From the NCBI GenBank assembly GCA_009691855.1, contig SIAI01000009.1:36383-100382 (forward strand): DNA of 64,000 nt, read 5' to 3'. The stretch is from Planctomycetota bacterium (GTDB lineage: Bacteria > Planctomycetota > UBA1135 > GCA-002686595). Below, piece by piece: positions 8,410 to 16,527 of the stretch (the stretch's first letter is position 1; the number at the start of each line of letters is the position of its first letter). A program made the translations under genes and the position numbers. The notes under the pieces are model-generated. The model had not been told where the DNA came from and did no database searches. It saw only the letters and a list, made by a program, of their open reading frames with translations.

Positions 8410-9543
8410 ATGAGCGGAGTCCCCCCTCCGTTACCCATGAGCCACCGCCCGCTGCTCGCTTCCGGCACGCTCCTCACGTTCCTCGGGCTCTTCCAGGGAC
8501 CGCGCGCGCTCGTTCCGCCTTCGCCTGTCCAGAGGGTTCCGTTCGCCCACGGATCGCGACCGGGAGTGTTTTTCTCCTATCCAGAGGCGCTGCAACTCCT
8601 TGGCGTGCTCGAGGGCACACGTCGCCCACGGCCGCCGCAGGCGCCGACGTCCGTGCCCGACGAGATCGAGGGGCTGCCGGCGATTGCCTATCCGCGCAGT
8701 CTGGAGTTGCTCGACGCGGCGCTCGGCGGCGCGGAGCGAGTCGCGCGTCTGCTGGACGAGCTGCGCACGCTCGACATCCAGCTCTGTTCGACCACCCTGA
8801 CGCCTCTGGAGCGCGCGCGCCTGGCGCGGCGCTACTTCCGCACGATGGGGGTGCTGGAGCAGTCGGTGCTGCACACGCGCTTCGGGGACATCCCGTTGCT
8901 TGAGGGCCGGTCGCTGTACCTGTTCTTGCCGCCGCCGGGCGGCGAGACCCTGCGCGTGGCGTTGCCGGACATGACGCTGAGCGCGCTCGCGCTCTCGAAT
9001 CCCGCCGACACGCTCACCAACGCGCAGGCGGCGCTGGATCTGCTCGATGCGGCCATCGCCCAAGTGTCCTTGGAGCGTTCCGCGCTGGCCGTCCGCCGCC
9101 TGGAGCTGGTCGACGGTTCGCCTTCCGGAGGTCTGATCGAGGCCCAGCAGCAGCTCGAGCGCATGCGCCCGCTGGCTGTCCAGGCTTCCGCGGGCTACCT
9201 GTCCACCTCCGACCGCGCACCGCTCGACCTCTTCTTCCAGAGCCACGTCGCGAGCCTCGTCGAGACCCTGGAGGTCACGCGCTTCGAGGGCTGGGATCTG
9301 ACGGCGGGCGCAACGGTGTGCCTGCAGGCCGCGCCACCGGGGGCCGCGCTGGTGTTCCTCGAGCTGCCGAACCTCTACTGGGAGATGTTCAGAGCGGCGC
9401 GGGACATGGACGTTCGGACCTTGTCCAACGCTGATTACGCGCTGTCGCAGATCGACGACGCGCTCGCTCGGATCGCCCACGAACGCGAGCGGATCGAGCA
9501 CACGCGTGCAGAGCTCGAGCGCGGCTTCCTGCACCTGCGCTGA
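8410..9543 (+). CDS. Secreted protein made of two tandem flagellin-like cores
   Basis: This 377-residue protein starts at ATG 8410 after GAGAGG; ATG 8437 is an alternative that begins nearer the hydrophobic leader. Residues 240-300 (EAQQQLERMRPLAVQASAG, then STSDRAPLDLF and TRFEGWDLTAG) match the conserved flagellin N-terminal D1 region. Residues 331-372 (TLSNADYALSQIDDALARI, HERERIEHTRAELER) match the flagellin C-terminal region. Residues 97-170 and 180-232 repeat the same N-then-C order, including GGETLRVALPDMTLSALAL and NAQAALDLLDAAIAQVS, ERSALAVRRLE. No D0 helix or variable D2/D3 domain is present, and no flagellar genes adjoin. It diverges from the sigma-fusion gene. Function is unknown. 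Confidence 0.8.
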   Translation: MSGVPPPLPMSHRPLLASGTLLTFLGLFQGPRALVPPSPVQRVPFAHGSRPGVFFSYPEALQLLGVLEGTRRPRPPQAPTSVPDEIEGLPAIAYPRSLELLDAALGGAERVARLLDELRTLDIQLCSTTLTPLERARLARRYFRTMGVLEQSVLHTRFGDIPLLEGRSLYLFLPPPGGETLRVALPDMTLSALALSNPADTLTNAQAALDLLDAAIAQVSLERSALAVRRLELVDGSPSGGLIEAQQQLERMRPLAVQASAGYLSTSDRAPLDLFFQSHVASLVETLEVTRFEGWDLTAGATVCLQAAPPGAALVFLELPNLYWEMFRAARDMDVRTLSNADYALSQIDDALARIAHERERIEHTRAELERGFLHLR

Positions 9544-9560
9544 GCGCCGACCGATTCTTC

Positions 9561-9587
9561 CGCCGCCACGAGTTGCACTCGGCGGCG
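9561..9587 (+). terminator. Hairpin between the flagellin-like and DUF1330 genes
   Basis: CGCCGCC-AC-GAGT pairs with ACTC-GGCGGCG around a short TGC loop. This gives a stem of about 11 bp with a two-base bulge, starting 18 nt after the upstream stop. There is no clear T run. Confidence 0.45.
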
Positions 9588-9607
9588 CGGCGACTACCGT
9601 CGGCGAC

Positions 9608-9895
9608 ATGGCTGCTTACATCGTCGTCGACATCGAGGTTCGCGATCCGGTCCGCTACGAGGAGTACAAGCGTCTCGCCGCGCCCAGCGTGACCGCCTTC
9701 GGGGGACGCTACCTCGTGCGCGGCGGCGCGCTGACGACGCTCGAGGGCGACTGGACACCCGGGCGCTTCGTGGTGCTCGAGTTCCCGACCGCGGCGCGCG
9801 CCAAGGAGTGGTGGAACTCCGACCTCTACCACCCGATCAAGGCCATCCGCCAGGCGACGGCGAGCTCGAAGATGCTCTTGATCGAGGGCTGCTGA
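9608..9895 (+). CDS. DUF1330 family protein
   Basis: This 95-residue protein has the full DUF1330 (dimeric alpha-beta barrel) pattern. It opens with MAAYIVVDIEVRDP, then YEEYKRLAAPSVTAFGGRYLVRGG, a strand with VVLEFP, and SDLYHPIKAIRQATA ending in a strand with MLLIEG. Length and motif spacing fit a complete member, and ATG 9608 is the only sensible start. Family members are small cytoplasmic proteins of mostly unknown function. It lies 21 bp upstream of the alpha/beta hydrolase gene and may be cotranscribed with it. Confidence 0.9.
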   Translation: MAAYIVVDIEVRDPVRYEEYKRLAAPSVTAFGGRYLVRGGALTTLEGDWTPGRFVVLEFPTAARAKEWWNSDLYHPIKAIRQATASSKMLLIEGC

Positions 9896-9916
9896 GAGTG
9901 CAGCTACAGTGAAGAG

Positions 9917-10819
9917 ATGAGGACCTTGCTCCAGCCCCTCGCCCTCGCCCTGTTCCTGGGTGCGTCGCTGTCGGCCGCGCAGACGATCCCGAAAGCGGTG
10001 ATCGCCGATCCCGCGCCGGACAAGGCCCATCCCGCCGAGATGCAGGTGGCCGCGATCCAGTGCCACGGCGCGAAGATGAACGGCGTGCTCTACATCGCGG
10101 CCGGCGCCGGGCCGCATCCGACGCTGCTCTTCCTGCACGGACTGCCGGGCAACGAGCAGAACCTCGACCTCGCCCAGGCGGTGCGGCGCGCCGGATGGAA
10201 CGTGCTGACCATGCACTACCGCGGATCGTGGGGGAGCGAGGGCGCCTTCTCGTTCACGAATGCGGCCGAGGATTCCCTGGCGGCGCTCGCGTGGCTGCAC
10301 GATCCGGCGAACGCCACTCGAGCGCGCATCGACACGACACGCCTCGCGGTAGCGGGTCACAGCCTGGGCGGCTTCCTGGCCGCCTACGCGGGCGCCAACG
10401 ATCCCCAGCTCATCGGCGTGGCCATGATCAGCCCCTGGAACCTCGGCGCAGAGGCGGCCCGGTTCAAGGTTCGCGGCGACAAGGGGCGCGCGGCTTTCGT
10501 CCAGGGGATGTCCGAGAGCATGGAGTCGCTCAGCGGCTGCACTCCGGAGAGCATGACCGACGACGCGTTCGCGCACGCGGAGGCATGGAACTTCCGCGGC
10601 TACGCCGAGACGCTGGCGCGCCGTCCGCTCCTGCTGATCTCCTCCCAGGACGGGAACGGACCCGAGGCCAGCGCGCTGGCCGCCGCCGCGCGCAAGGCGG
10701 GCGCGAAGGCGGTGGAAGAGCTGACGATGGAGACCGACCACTCCTATTCCGACCACCGGATCGCGCTGCAGGCGGCGGTGGTCGTGTGGCTGGAGGGGCT
10801 GGCGGCGAAACAGCGCTGA
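9917..10819 (+). CDS. Exported alpha/beta-hydrolase
   Basis: This 300-residue protein has a signal peptide (MRTLLQPLALALFLGASLSAA) followed by an alpha/beta-hydrolase fold. The oxyanion strand is LLFLHGLPGNEQN, the nucleophile elbow is AVAGHSLGGFLAA (Ser), the likely acid lies in LLISSQDGNG (Asp), and the catalytic His is in METDHSYSDHR. These match serine esterase/peptidase-like hydrolases of the dienelactone-hydrolase/S9 type. The substrate is not evident. It probably acts in the periplasm. A strong hairpin 7 nt after the stop suggests transcription ends here. Confidence 0.88.
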   Translation: MRTLLQPLALALFLGASLSAAQTIPKAVIADPAPDKAHPAEMQVAAIQCHGAKMNGVLYIAAGAGPHPTLLFLHGLPGNEQNLDLAQAVRRAGWNVLTMHYRGSWGSEGAFSFTNAAEDSLAALAWLHDPANATRARIDTTRLAVAGHSLGGFLAAYAGANDPQLIGVAMISPWNLGAEAARFKVRGDKGRAAFVQGMSESMESLSGCTPESMTDDAFAHAEAWNFRGYAETLARRPLLLISSQDGNGPEASALAAAARKAGAKAVEELTMETDHSYSDHRIALQAAVVVWLEGLAAKQR

Positions 10820-10825
10820 GCGCGC

Positions 10826-10867
10826 GAGCAAGAATCTCGCGCCGCTCCGGCGCGGGTGTTCTTGCTC
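10826..10867 (+). terminator. Long hairpin downstream of the alpha/beta-hydrolase gene
   Basis: A perfect 9-bp inverted repeat (GAGCAAGAA at 10826-10834, TTCTTGCTC at 10859-10867) encloses a second stem (CGCGCC at 10838-10843, GGCGCG at 10849-10854). It begins 7 nt after the stop codon, and its outer stem supplies TTCTTG on the downstream side. A terminator is the simplest reading. Confidence 0.6.
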
Positions 10868-11309
10868 ACTCTCGAACCCCCTGGGCGCGAGCTCCTCGCG
10901 CCCCAAGACCTCGAAGCTCGCCGTGGTTGGATGGTTGCTCACACGCTGAGCCGCTTGCCCGCCGGAGGCGGGCCTGGTCAGGAAAGAACAAGCACCGGCT
11001 CGTCAGGCCCGAGTCGGGCGAGCGTTCTGAACCGCTTGTTCTTTGGAAGCCCGAGTAGAGAGAAGAGGCAGCCAATCATGGTCGCTGGCCAGCGCGGGGC
11101 GAGTCGCTCGGACTCGTTCTCGGGCACAAGGCTGACATAGAGCACGAGGGACCAGCGCGCGACGATTGCGGCGAGCCCGGTCGTGAGCCTTCAGCTGGGC
11201 GCGCGTCCTCCCGTCGGAGGCGCCGCCGGGGCGAACTCGGCCGACGCGCGCATGAGCGCTGCGTTGAGCGAAGCGCACCGCCGGCTGCGGGCGCTGCTCA
11301 GCAGGCTCG
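10868..11309. repeat. Palindrome-rich intergenic region, no gene seen
   Basis: Between the alpha/beta-hydrolase and the convergent DRE-TIM synthase gene I see no coding sequence, but four exact inverted repeats. They are GGGCGCGAG/CTCGCGCCC at 10883-10903 with a 3-nt loop, GCCCGCC/GGCGGGC at 10957-10973, AAAGAACAAGC/GCTTGTTCTTT (11-bp arms) at 10983-11044, which encloses GCCCGA/TCGGGC, and CGCTGGCCAGCG at 11083-11094. The remaining 215 bases up to 11309 show nothing recognisable. This may be a mosaic of REP-like elements or a degraded mobile element. Confidence 0.6.
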
Positions 11310-12551
11310 TTATCGCGAGGCGGTCGGCTTCGAACTCGCCGCCGCCAGGACTTCCTCGTCGCTGAGCAAGCGCGGCGTCTGCTTGGCGAGCGAGAGCACG
11401 CCCTGGATGCGCTCCTCGGTCGGCTCGACGCCGTGCTTCTCGAGCACCCAGGCGACGTTCGACTTGCCGCTCATCGGGCCGACGCGGATCACCTGTTCGA
11501 GGCCGAACATGCCGGCCGGCACGCCTGAATAGATGCGGTCGGCGAGCCAGGCGTCGCCCTTCTTGAAGGCCTTGATCACGGCTGCGGCGTGGACGCCGGT
11601 GCCGGTCTCGAAGGCGTCCTGGCCGAAGACCGAGTAGTTGTGCGGGATCGGCACGCCGATGGCGCGGCTGGCGAGCTGGACGTACTCGGCCAGGACCGAG
11701 AGGTCGTTCGAGATGCGGCCCATGAGCTTCAGGTTCACGAGCAGGAGGTCCATCTCGGTGTTGCCGGCGCGCTCGCCTACTCCTAGAGCGGTTGCGTGGA
11801 TGCGTGTGGCGCCGGCTTCGACGGCGGCGAGCGCGTTGATCAGCCCGAGCCCGCGGTCGCGGTGGCCGTGCCAGTCGATGCCCACGTTGGCGCCGAGACC
11901 GCGCACGAGCTCCTTCACGAACGTCACCAGCGCGCGCACCCCGGAGGGCGTCGCGTGGCCGCAGGTGTCGCAGATGCAGATGCGCTTCGCCCCGGACTCG
12001 ATCGCGGCGGTGTACAGCGCGCGGATGTGCTCAGGGCGCGCGCGCGTCGTGTCCTCGGTCACGAACATGCACGGCAGGTCGTGCTCGACGGCGAAGGAGA
12101 CGGCCTTCTTCGTGAGCGCGAGCATCTCCTCGATCTTCCAGCCCTCCGCGTACTGGCGGATGGGCGAGGAGCCGATGAAGGTGCAGGTCTCGATCGGAAA
12201 CCCGAGTTCTTGCGCCAGGTCCACCACCGGGGCGATGTCGGAGACCAGCGTGCGGCAGGCGACGTTGGGGCGCACCTTGAGCTGCGCCATCTCGCGGCAC
12301 AGCGTGCGGATGTGCTCGCGCGCGCGCTCGCCGGCGCCCGGCAGGCCGACGTCGGCCGAGTCGATGCCGAGCTTGTCCATCAGGTGGATCAGGCGCACCT
12401 TCTCGTCCAGGTCCGGATCGCGCACCGAGGGGCTCTGCAGCCCGTCGCGCAGCGTCTCGTCGACGAACATCGGCTCGCTCGTGCCCGGCACCACGCCCTC
12501 GTGCACGTGGTTCCAGTCGTAGATCAGCTCGTCGTGGTCCATGGCCGACAT
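11310..12551 (-). CDS. LeuA-like DRE-TIM acyltransferase (isopropylmalate/homocitrate synthase family)
   Basis: This 413-residue protein has the family signatures DETLRDGLQ at the N-terminus (metal and substrate binding), the HxH metal motif in GIDWHGHRDRG, and GVGERAGNTEMDLLL, so a Claisen-type condensation of acetyl-CoA with a 2-oxoacid is likely. At 413 residues it lacks the full C-terminal regulatory domain of a standard leucine-pathway LeuA (about 510 residues or more). It could therefore be a homocitrate, citramalate or specialised isopropylmalate synthase. The start may be Met1 or Met4 (MDHDELI). It lies 45 bp downstream of the double sulfatase-like gene on the same strand, and no leu or lysine genes adjoin. 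Confidence 0.85.
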   Translation of the reverse strand: MSAMDHDELIYDWNHVHEGVVPGTSEPMFVDETLRDGLQSPSVRDPDLDEKVRLIHLMDKLGIDSADVGLPGAGERAREHIRTLCREMAQLKVRPNVACRTLVSDIAPVVDLAQELGFPIETCTFIGSSPIRQYAEGWKIEEMLALTKKAVSFAVEHDLPCMFVTEDTTRARPEHIRALYTAAIESGAKRICICDTCGHATPSGVRALVTFVKELVRGLGANVGIDWHGHRDRGLGLINALAAVEAGATRIHATALGVGERAGNTEMDLLLVNLKLMGRISNDLSVLAEYVQLASRAIGVPIPHNYSVFGQDAFETGTGVHAAAVIKAFKKGDAWLADRIYSGVPAGMFGLEQVIRVGPMSGKSNVAWVLEKHGVEPTEERIQGVLSLAKQTPRLLSDEEVLAAASSKPTASR

Positions 12552-12596
12552 CGCGGGACGCTTCGGGTTCGTGGCCGGGGGATTATCGCCCGGCGC

Positions 12597-15083
12597 TCAA
12601 GGCAGGTCGAGTTCGCCGCCTCCGGTCTCCTTCCACCACGCCAGGCAGCCCTGCAGCAATTCGTCCATGAGCACGGCGTGACTGGAGTCTCGGGCGAGGT
12701 CGTTCCGCTCGTAGGGATCCGCTTCCAGGTCGAAGAGTTCGCGCTGGCCCCGCTCGCGCGCGGGGAAGGAGGCGAATTCGTTGAAGAGGACGTAGTTCTC
12801 GGGATCGACCTTGCGCAAGTACAGCACGAACTTCCAGCGCGGCGTGCGCGCGTAGATGGCGTAGACGTCCTTCTCGGGGCGCTTCGGGCCCGGGCGCTCC
12901 TTGTAGCGGTAAACGGCACCGTAGAGCGCGTCGCGCACGTGCTGCTTGGCACCGTCGAGCGTCGGACGCAGGTCGATGCCCGCGGCGCCGCTCGGCGCGG
13001 GCACGCCGGCGTAGTCGAGGATCGTGCGGTAGAGGTCCACCGCGCACACGAGCTCCGAGCTCGTGCGCCCGCCGGCGATGCCCTTGGGCCAGGAGAAGAA
13101 CACCGGCGTGCGCAGGCCCTTCTCGAACACGGTGCCCTTCGAGGGCGCGCCGTTGACGAAGCCGTTGTCGATCAGGAAAACGAAGAGCGTGTTCTCGAGC
13201 TCGCCCTTGGCCGCGAGCTTCGCGCGCAGCGCGCTCAAGCCGTCGTCGAGCCACGCACCCATCGCGTAGGAAGTGCGCTCGGCCTCCTGGTACGCCTTCG
13301 GGTCGCCGACCACGCCGGGCGGGACGGGGATCTCCGTGTCGCGGAACAAGGCCTGAAAGCGCGCGGGCGGATTGAACGGTCCGTGCGGCAGCATCGGCGC
13401 CCACCACACGAACAGCGGGTGCTCGGCCGACCAGCGGTCGATGAACGAGAACAGCTCGTCCTGGTTCTCGCGCACGAAGGTCTTGAAGATGGAGTCGGTC
13501 TGCTTGGGCTCCACGAAGCCCATCGAGAGCTGGCTGCCCTCCCAGAACTTGCCACCCTGGAAGGTGGCGTAGCCCGCGGCCTTCAGCAGGTTCGGCAAGG
13601 AATCCTTGCGGGTCAAAGTGTGCGGCGCCTCGTTCTCGTAGATGCCCGTCTGCTGCGGCCAGCGCCCGGAGAGCAGCGCCGCCAGCGCCGGCCGACAGCG
13701 CGACATCGGCACGTGGGCGACGGGAAACACGCAGCCCTGCTGCGCGAGCGCGTCGAGCGTGGGCGTCTTCACGCGTGCGTTGCCCATGAAGCCGAGGTGC
13801 TCGTAATCCATGTCGTCGGCGATGACGAGCACGATGTTCGGGCGCGGCTCCTTCGGCGCGGGGCCGAGCACCGGTGGCAGGAAGGGCATGACGAAGTCCG
13901 GCCCGCCGCCCGCCTTCCACAGCTCGAGCGCCTTCGTGCGCAGCGCGGCGAGCTGCTCGGCGTGCGCGCTCGTGCCGAACAGGTCGTTCTGCTCGAGCGG
14001 GTCGGCCTCGAGGTCGAACAGCTCCTGGTCGCCGGCCGAGCGCTCGATCGTGGCGAGCTCGGTGCGCGGGTCGATCTTGACGCCGATGTCGGTCAGGTAG
14101 AGCGCGTACTTCCAGCCTCCCTGGCGCAGGGTCAGGGCGAGCAGGTCCTTCTCGAGCTCCTTGCCGCCCTTCGAGCCCGGACTCGTCTGCGGCTCGTAGT
14201 ACTCGCCCAGGACGCTGCGCTCGGCCCAGGCGGGATCGGCCGCGGCGCCGGCCAGCAGCGGACCCAGGCTGCGGCCCTCGAGGCCCGCTGGCGGCGGCAC
14301 GGCGAGGAGATCGAGCAGCGTGGGCAGGACGTCGAGCGGCGTGACGAGCTCCGCGCGCTCACCCGGCGTCACGTGGCCCGGCCACACGAAGGCCAGCGGG
14401 TTCCGCACGCGCGCCTCGGCGCACTCGCGGGCCGTGAACTCGTGGCTCTTGGCGTCGCCGTTGGTGACGAAGGCGAACAGCGTGTTGGCGAGCGCGCCCT
14501 TGGCCGCCAAGGCGTCGAGCAGCGCGCCCAGCTCGCCGTCCAGGTTCTTCGCGCCGTAGCCCTCCGGCACCGCCGGCGCCCACAGCACGAACAGCGGCTG
14601 CTTGCCCGCGAACTCCTCGACGAAGGCCGTGACCGCGCCCGAGCCGCCCTCGATCAAGTCCTCGGCCATGTGCGCGAAGCCGAAGCCTGCCGCCGCGCCC
14701 TCCCTGAGTTTTCCGGCGTGCAGGGTGGCGTAGCCGCGCGCGGCGAGCAGTGCGCCCAGCGTGCCCTCCGGCGCCAATTTCTTGGGCCCGGTCTGGTAGT
14801 AGATGCCGCTGGCGTGCGGCGTGCGCCCGGTGAGCAGCACCGCTCCCGTCGGCCGGCCGCGCGAGGTCACCTGCGTGCCGCGCGGGAAGCGCGCGCCGCC
14901 GGCGAGCAGCGCGTCGAGGCGCGCCGTGACCCCGCCCGCGCCCAAAAAGCCGAGGCGCTCGAGCGTCGCATCGTTCCACACGATCAGGACGACATTGGGC
15001 GACTCGCCCGCGCGCGCCCCGGCCCGCGCCGGTGCCAGCAGGACGAGCACGAACAGACACACGAGGCCGAGCCAGCGCAGCAT
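12597..15083 (-). CDS. Double sulfatase-like protein with one degenerate domain
   Basis: This 828-residue protein has a signal peptide (MLRWLGLVCLFVLVLLAPA) and two sulfatase-fold domains in tandem. Domain 1 (about 28-400) begins NVVLIVWNDAT, with Asn-Asp in place of Asp-Asp. At the active-site position it has SRGRPTG, so the formylglycine Cys is Gly, and it is probably catalytically dead. Domain 2 (about 414-828) keeps ADDMDY (Asp423, Asp424), MLPHGP and LIDNG (639-641), but its motif is SRCRPALAAL (Cys463), with Leu where CxPxR needs Arg. Both domains end with the typical sulfatase C-terminal motif FDLEADPLEQNDL or FDLEADPYERNDL. It is divergent from the aspartate kinase gene (59-bp gap). 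Confidence 0.88.
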   Translation of the reverse strand: MLRWLGLVCLFVLVLLAPARAGARAGESPNVVLIVWNDATLERLGFLGAGGVTARLDALLAGGARFPRGTQVTSRGRPTGAVLLTGRTPHASGIYYQTGPKKLAPEGTLGALLAARGYATLHAGKLREGAAAGFGFAHMAEDLIEGGSGAVTAFVEEFAGKQPLFVLWAPAVPEGYGAKNLDGELGALLDALAAKGALANTLFAFVTNGDAKSHEFTARECAEARVRNPLAFVWPGHVTPGERAELVTPLDVLPTLLDLLAVPPPAGLEGRSLGPLLAGAAADPAWAERSVLGEYYEPQTSPGSKGGKELEKDLLALTLRQGGWKYALYLTDIGVKIDPRTELATIERSAGDQELFDLEADPLEQNDLFGTSAHAEQLAALRTKALELWKAGGGPDFVMPFLPPVLGPAPKEPRPNIVLVIADDMDYEHLGFMGNARVKTPTLDALAQQGCVFPVAHVPMSRCRPALAALLSGRWPQQTGIYENEAPHTLTRKDSLPNLLKAAGYATFQGGKFWEGSQLSMGFVEPKQTDSIFKTFVRENQDELFSFIDRWSAEHPLFVWWAPMLPHGPFNPPARFQALFRDTEIPVPPGVVGDPKAYQEAERTSYAMGAWLDDGLSALRAKLAAKGELENTLFVFLIDNGFVNGAPSKGTVFEKGLRTPVFFSWPKGIAGGRTSSELVCAVDLYRTILDYAGVPAPSGAAGIDLRPTLDGAKQHVRDALYGAVYRYKERPGPKRPEKDVYAIYARTPRWKFVLYLRKVDPENYVLFNEFASFPARERGQRELFDLEADPYERNDLARDSSHAVLMDELLQGCLAWWKETGGGELDLP

Positions 15084-15142
15084 GAATGGACGGCGATTCT
15101 AACGCTCCCGCCGCTCCCGCCTCGCGAGTATCTTCTCGGCCC

Positions 15143-16522
15143 ATGCGCGTGATGAAGTTCGGCGGCGCCTCGCTGCGCGACGGCGCGGCGATCGAGCGCT
15201 CGTTGCGCGTGGTCGAGCGCGCCGCGCGGAGCCAGCGCGTGCTGCTGGTGGTCAGTGCGCAGGAGGGCGTGACCGCGCAGCTCGCGCGCGCCGCCGAGGA
15301 GGCCGTGCGCGGCGAGCTCGGCGCCTGGGACGCGCTGCGCGTGCGCCACCGCAGCACGCTGACGCAGCTCGACCTCGCCGGCGACCTCCTGGACCGGCAC
15401 CTGCGCGAGCTGCGCGCGATCCTGGAGGCGCTGCAGACGAGCGCGCGCCTCGACCGGCGCATGCGCGACTACGTGCTCTCCTTCGGCGAGCGCATGAGCG
15501 CGCGCGTGGTCGCCGCCGTGCTGCGCAAGTTCGGGCAGGCTGCGGCGCCGCTCGACGCCTACGACCTCGGCCTGACCACCGCCTCGAGCCAGGGCGAGGG
15601 CGCGCTGTTGCGCGCGCCGACGCGCGAGCTGCGCGCGCGGCTCGAGGCCGTGCCGGGCATCCCGGTCGTCACGGGTTTCCTCGCGCTCGATCCGGCCGGG
15701 AATCTGACCACGCTCGGCCCCAACGGGTCGGATCTGACCGCGGTGTGGTTCGGCGAGGCCGTGGCGGCCGAGGAAGTCGTGCTGTGGAAGGCGGTCGAAG
15801 GCTTCATGACCGCCGACCCCGACGTCGTGCCCGAGGCGCGGCGCATCCCCGTGCTCGGACGCCACGAGGCGGTCGAGTTCGCGGTGAACGGCGCAGAGGT
15901 CCTGCACGCTGGCGCGCTCGAGCCGGCCGAGCGCGGCGGGATCGTGGTGCGCGTCGCCGACGTCGCCGCGCCGCACGCGCCCGGCAGCCGCATCGAGGCC
16001 GTGACGCCGCACGTCGGGCCGCTTGGCATCGCGCACCGCGAGAGCGTCGCGCTGTACAAGGAGACCCTGTCCCTCGGCCGCGACCAGGGCGCGCAGCTCG
16101 CCGAGCTGTTGCGTGAGCTCTCCGAGGCCGGCATCGAGCCGCACCGGGCGTCGTTCTCGGGCCGCGAGCTCGTCGTGCTGGTCAGCGACGACGAGCGCAC
16201 CGCCGCCTTCGCCGCCCGCCGCGCCCCACGCGCAACGCTCGAGCGGGGCCACGCCTCGTTCGCCGTCGTCGGCCGCCGAATCGGCCTCGATCCGACGCTG
16301 CCCGCCCGCGTCGCCGCCCTGGCCGCGCGCGTCGGCGTCGCGCTCATCCCCGCGCCCGGCGACACGAGTTCCGCCAGCCAGGCCTATCTCGTCCCCGCCA
16401 CCGCGCTCACCCCCGTCGTGCGCGCGGTCCACGCTGGCCTCTTCGGCGCCACGCCCACCAAGGAGAGCGGCGAGCTATTGCCGCATCCTCATCGTTCGGC
16501 ACCGTCCGAGAGGAGCGCCTGA
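15143..16522 (+). CDS. lysC: Aspartate kinase
   Basis: This 459-residue kinase catalyses the first step of the aspartate pathway (aspartate to aspartyl-phosphate). It shows MKFGGASLRDG at the N-terminus, LSFGERMSARVVAAVLR, TGFLALDPAGNLTTLGPNGSDLTA and a VVLWKAVEGFMTADPDVVP strand, followed by two C-terminal ACT-like segments beginning near ESVALYKETLSLG and HASFAVVGRR. The segment usually reading GRGGSD is GPNGSD here, an altered nucleotide/aspartate-binding turn. ATG 15143 and ATG 15152 (MKFGG) are both possible starts, with no clear ribosome-binding site. It is followed 5 bp later by the TPR membrane protein gene. Confidence 0.88.
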   Translation: MRVMKFGGASLRDGAAIERSLRVVERAARSQRVLLVVSAQEGVTAQLARAAEEAVRGELGAWDALRVRHRSTLTQLDLAGDLLDRHLRELRAILEALQTSARLDRRMRDYVLSFGERMSARVVAAVLRKFGQAAAPLDAYDLGLTTASSQGEGALLRAPTRELRARLEAVPGIPVVTGFLALDPAGNLTTLGPNGSDLTAVWFGEAVAAEEVVLWKAVEGFMTADPDVVPEARRIPVLGRHEAVEFAVNGAEVLHAGALEPAERGGIVVRVADVAAPHAPGSRIEAVTPHVGPLGIAHRESVALYKETLSLGRDQGAQLAELLRELSEAGIEPHRASFSGRELVVLVSDDERTAAFAARRAPRATLERGHASFAVVGRRIGLDPTLPARVAALAARVGVALIPAPGDTSSASQAYLVPATALTPVVRAVHAGLFGATPTKESGELLPHPHRSAPSERSA

Positions 16523-16527
16523 GGTCC

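Noticed and set aside
5543..8413. 956-residue plus-strand frame
   Set aside because: It mirrors the sigma-factor fusion on the other strand and has no domain or leader.
10856..11140. Possible small gene in the palindrome-rich gap
   Set aside because: It has no ribosome-binding site or recognisable sequence, and it spans the inverted repeats.
11796..15152. 1118-residue plus-strand frame
   Set aside because: It lies antisense to the DRE-TIM and double sulfatase-like genes, has Arg/Ala/His-rich composition and shows no family match.
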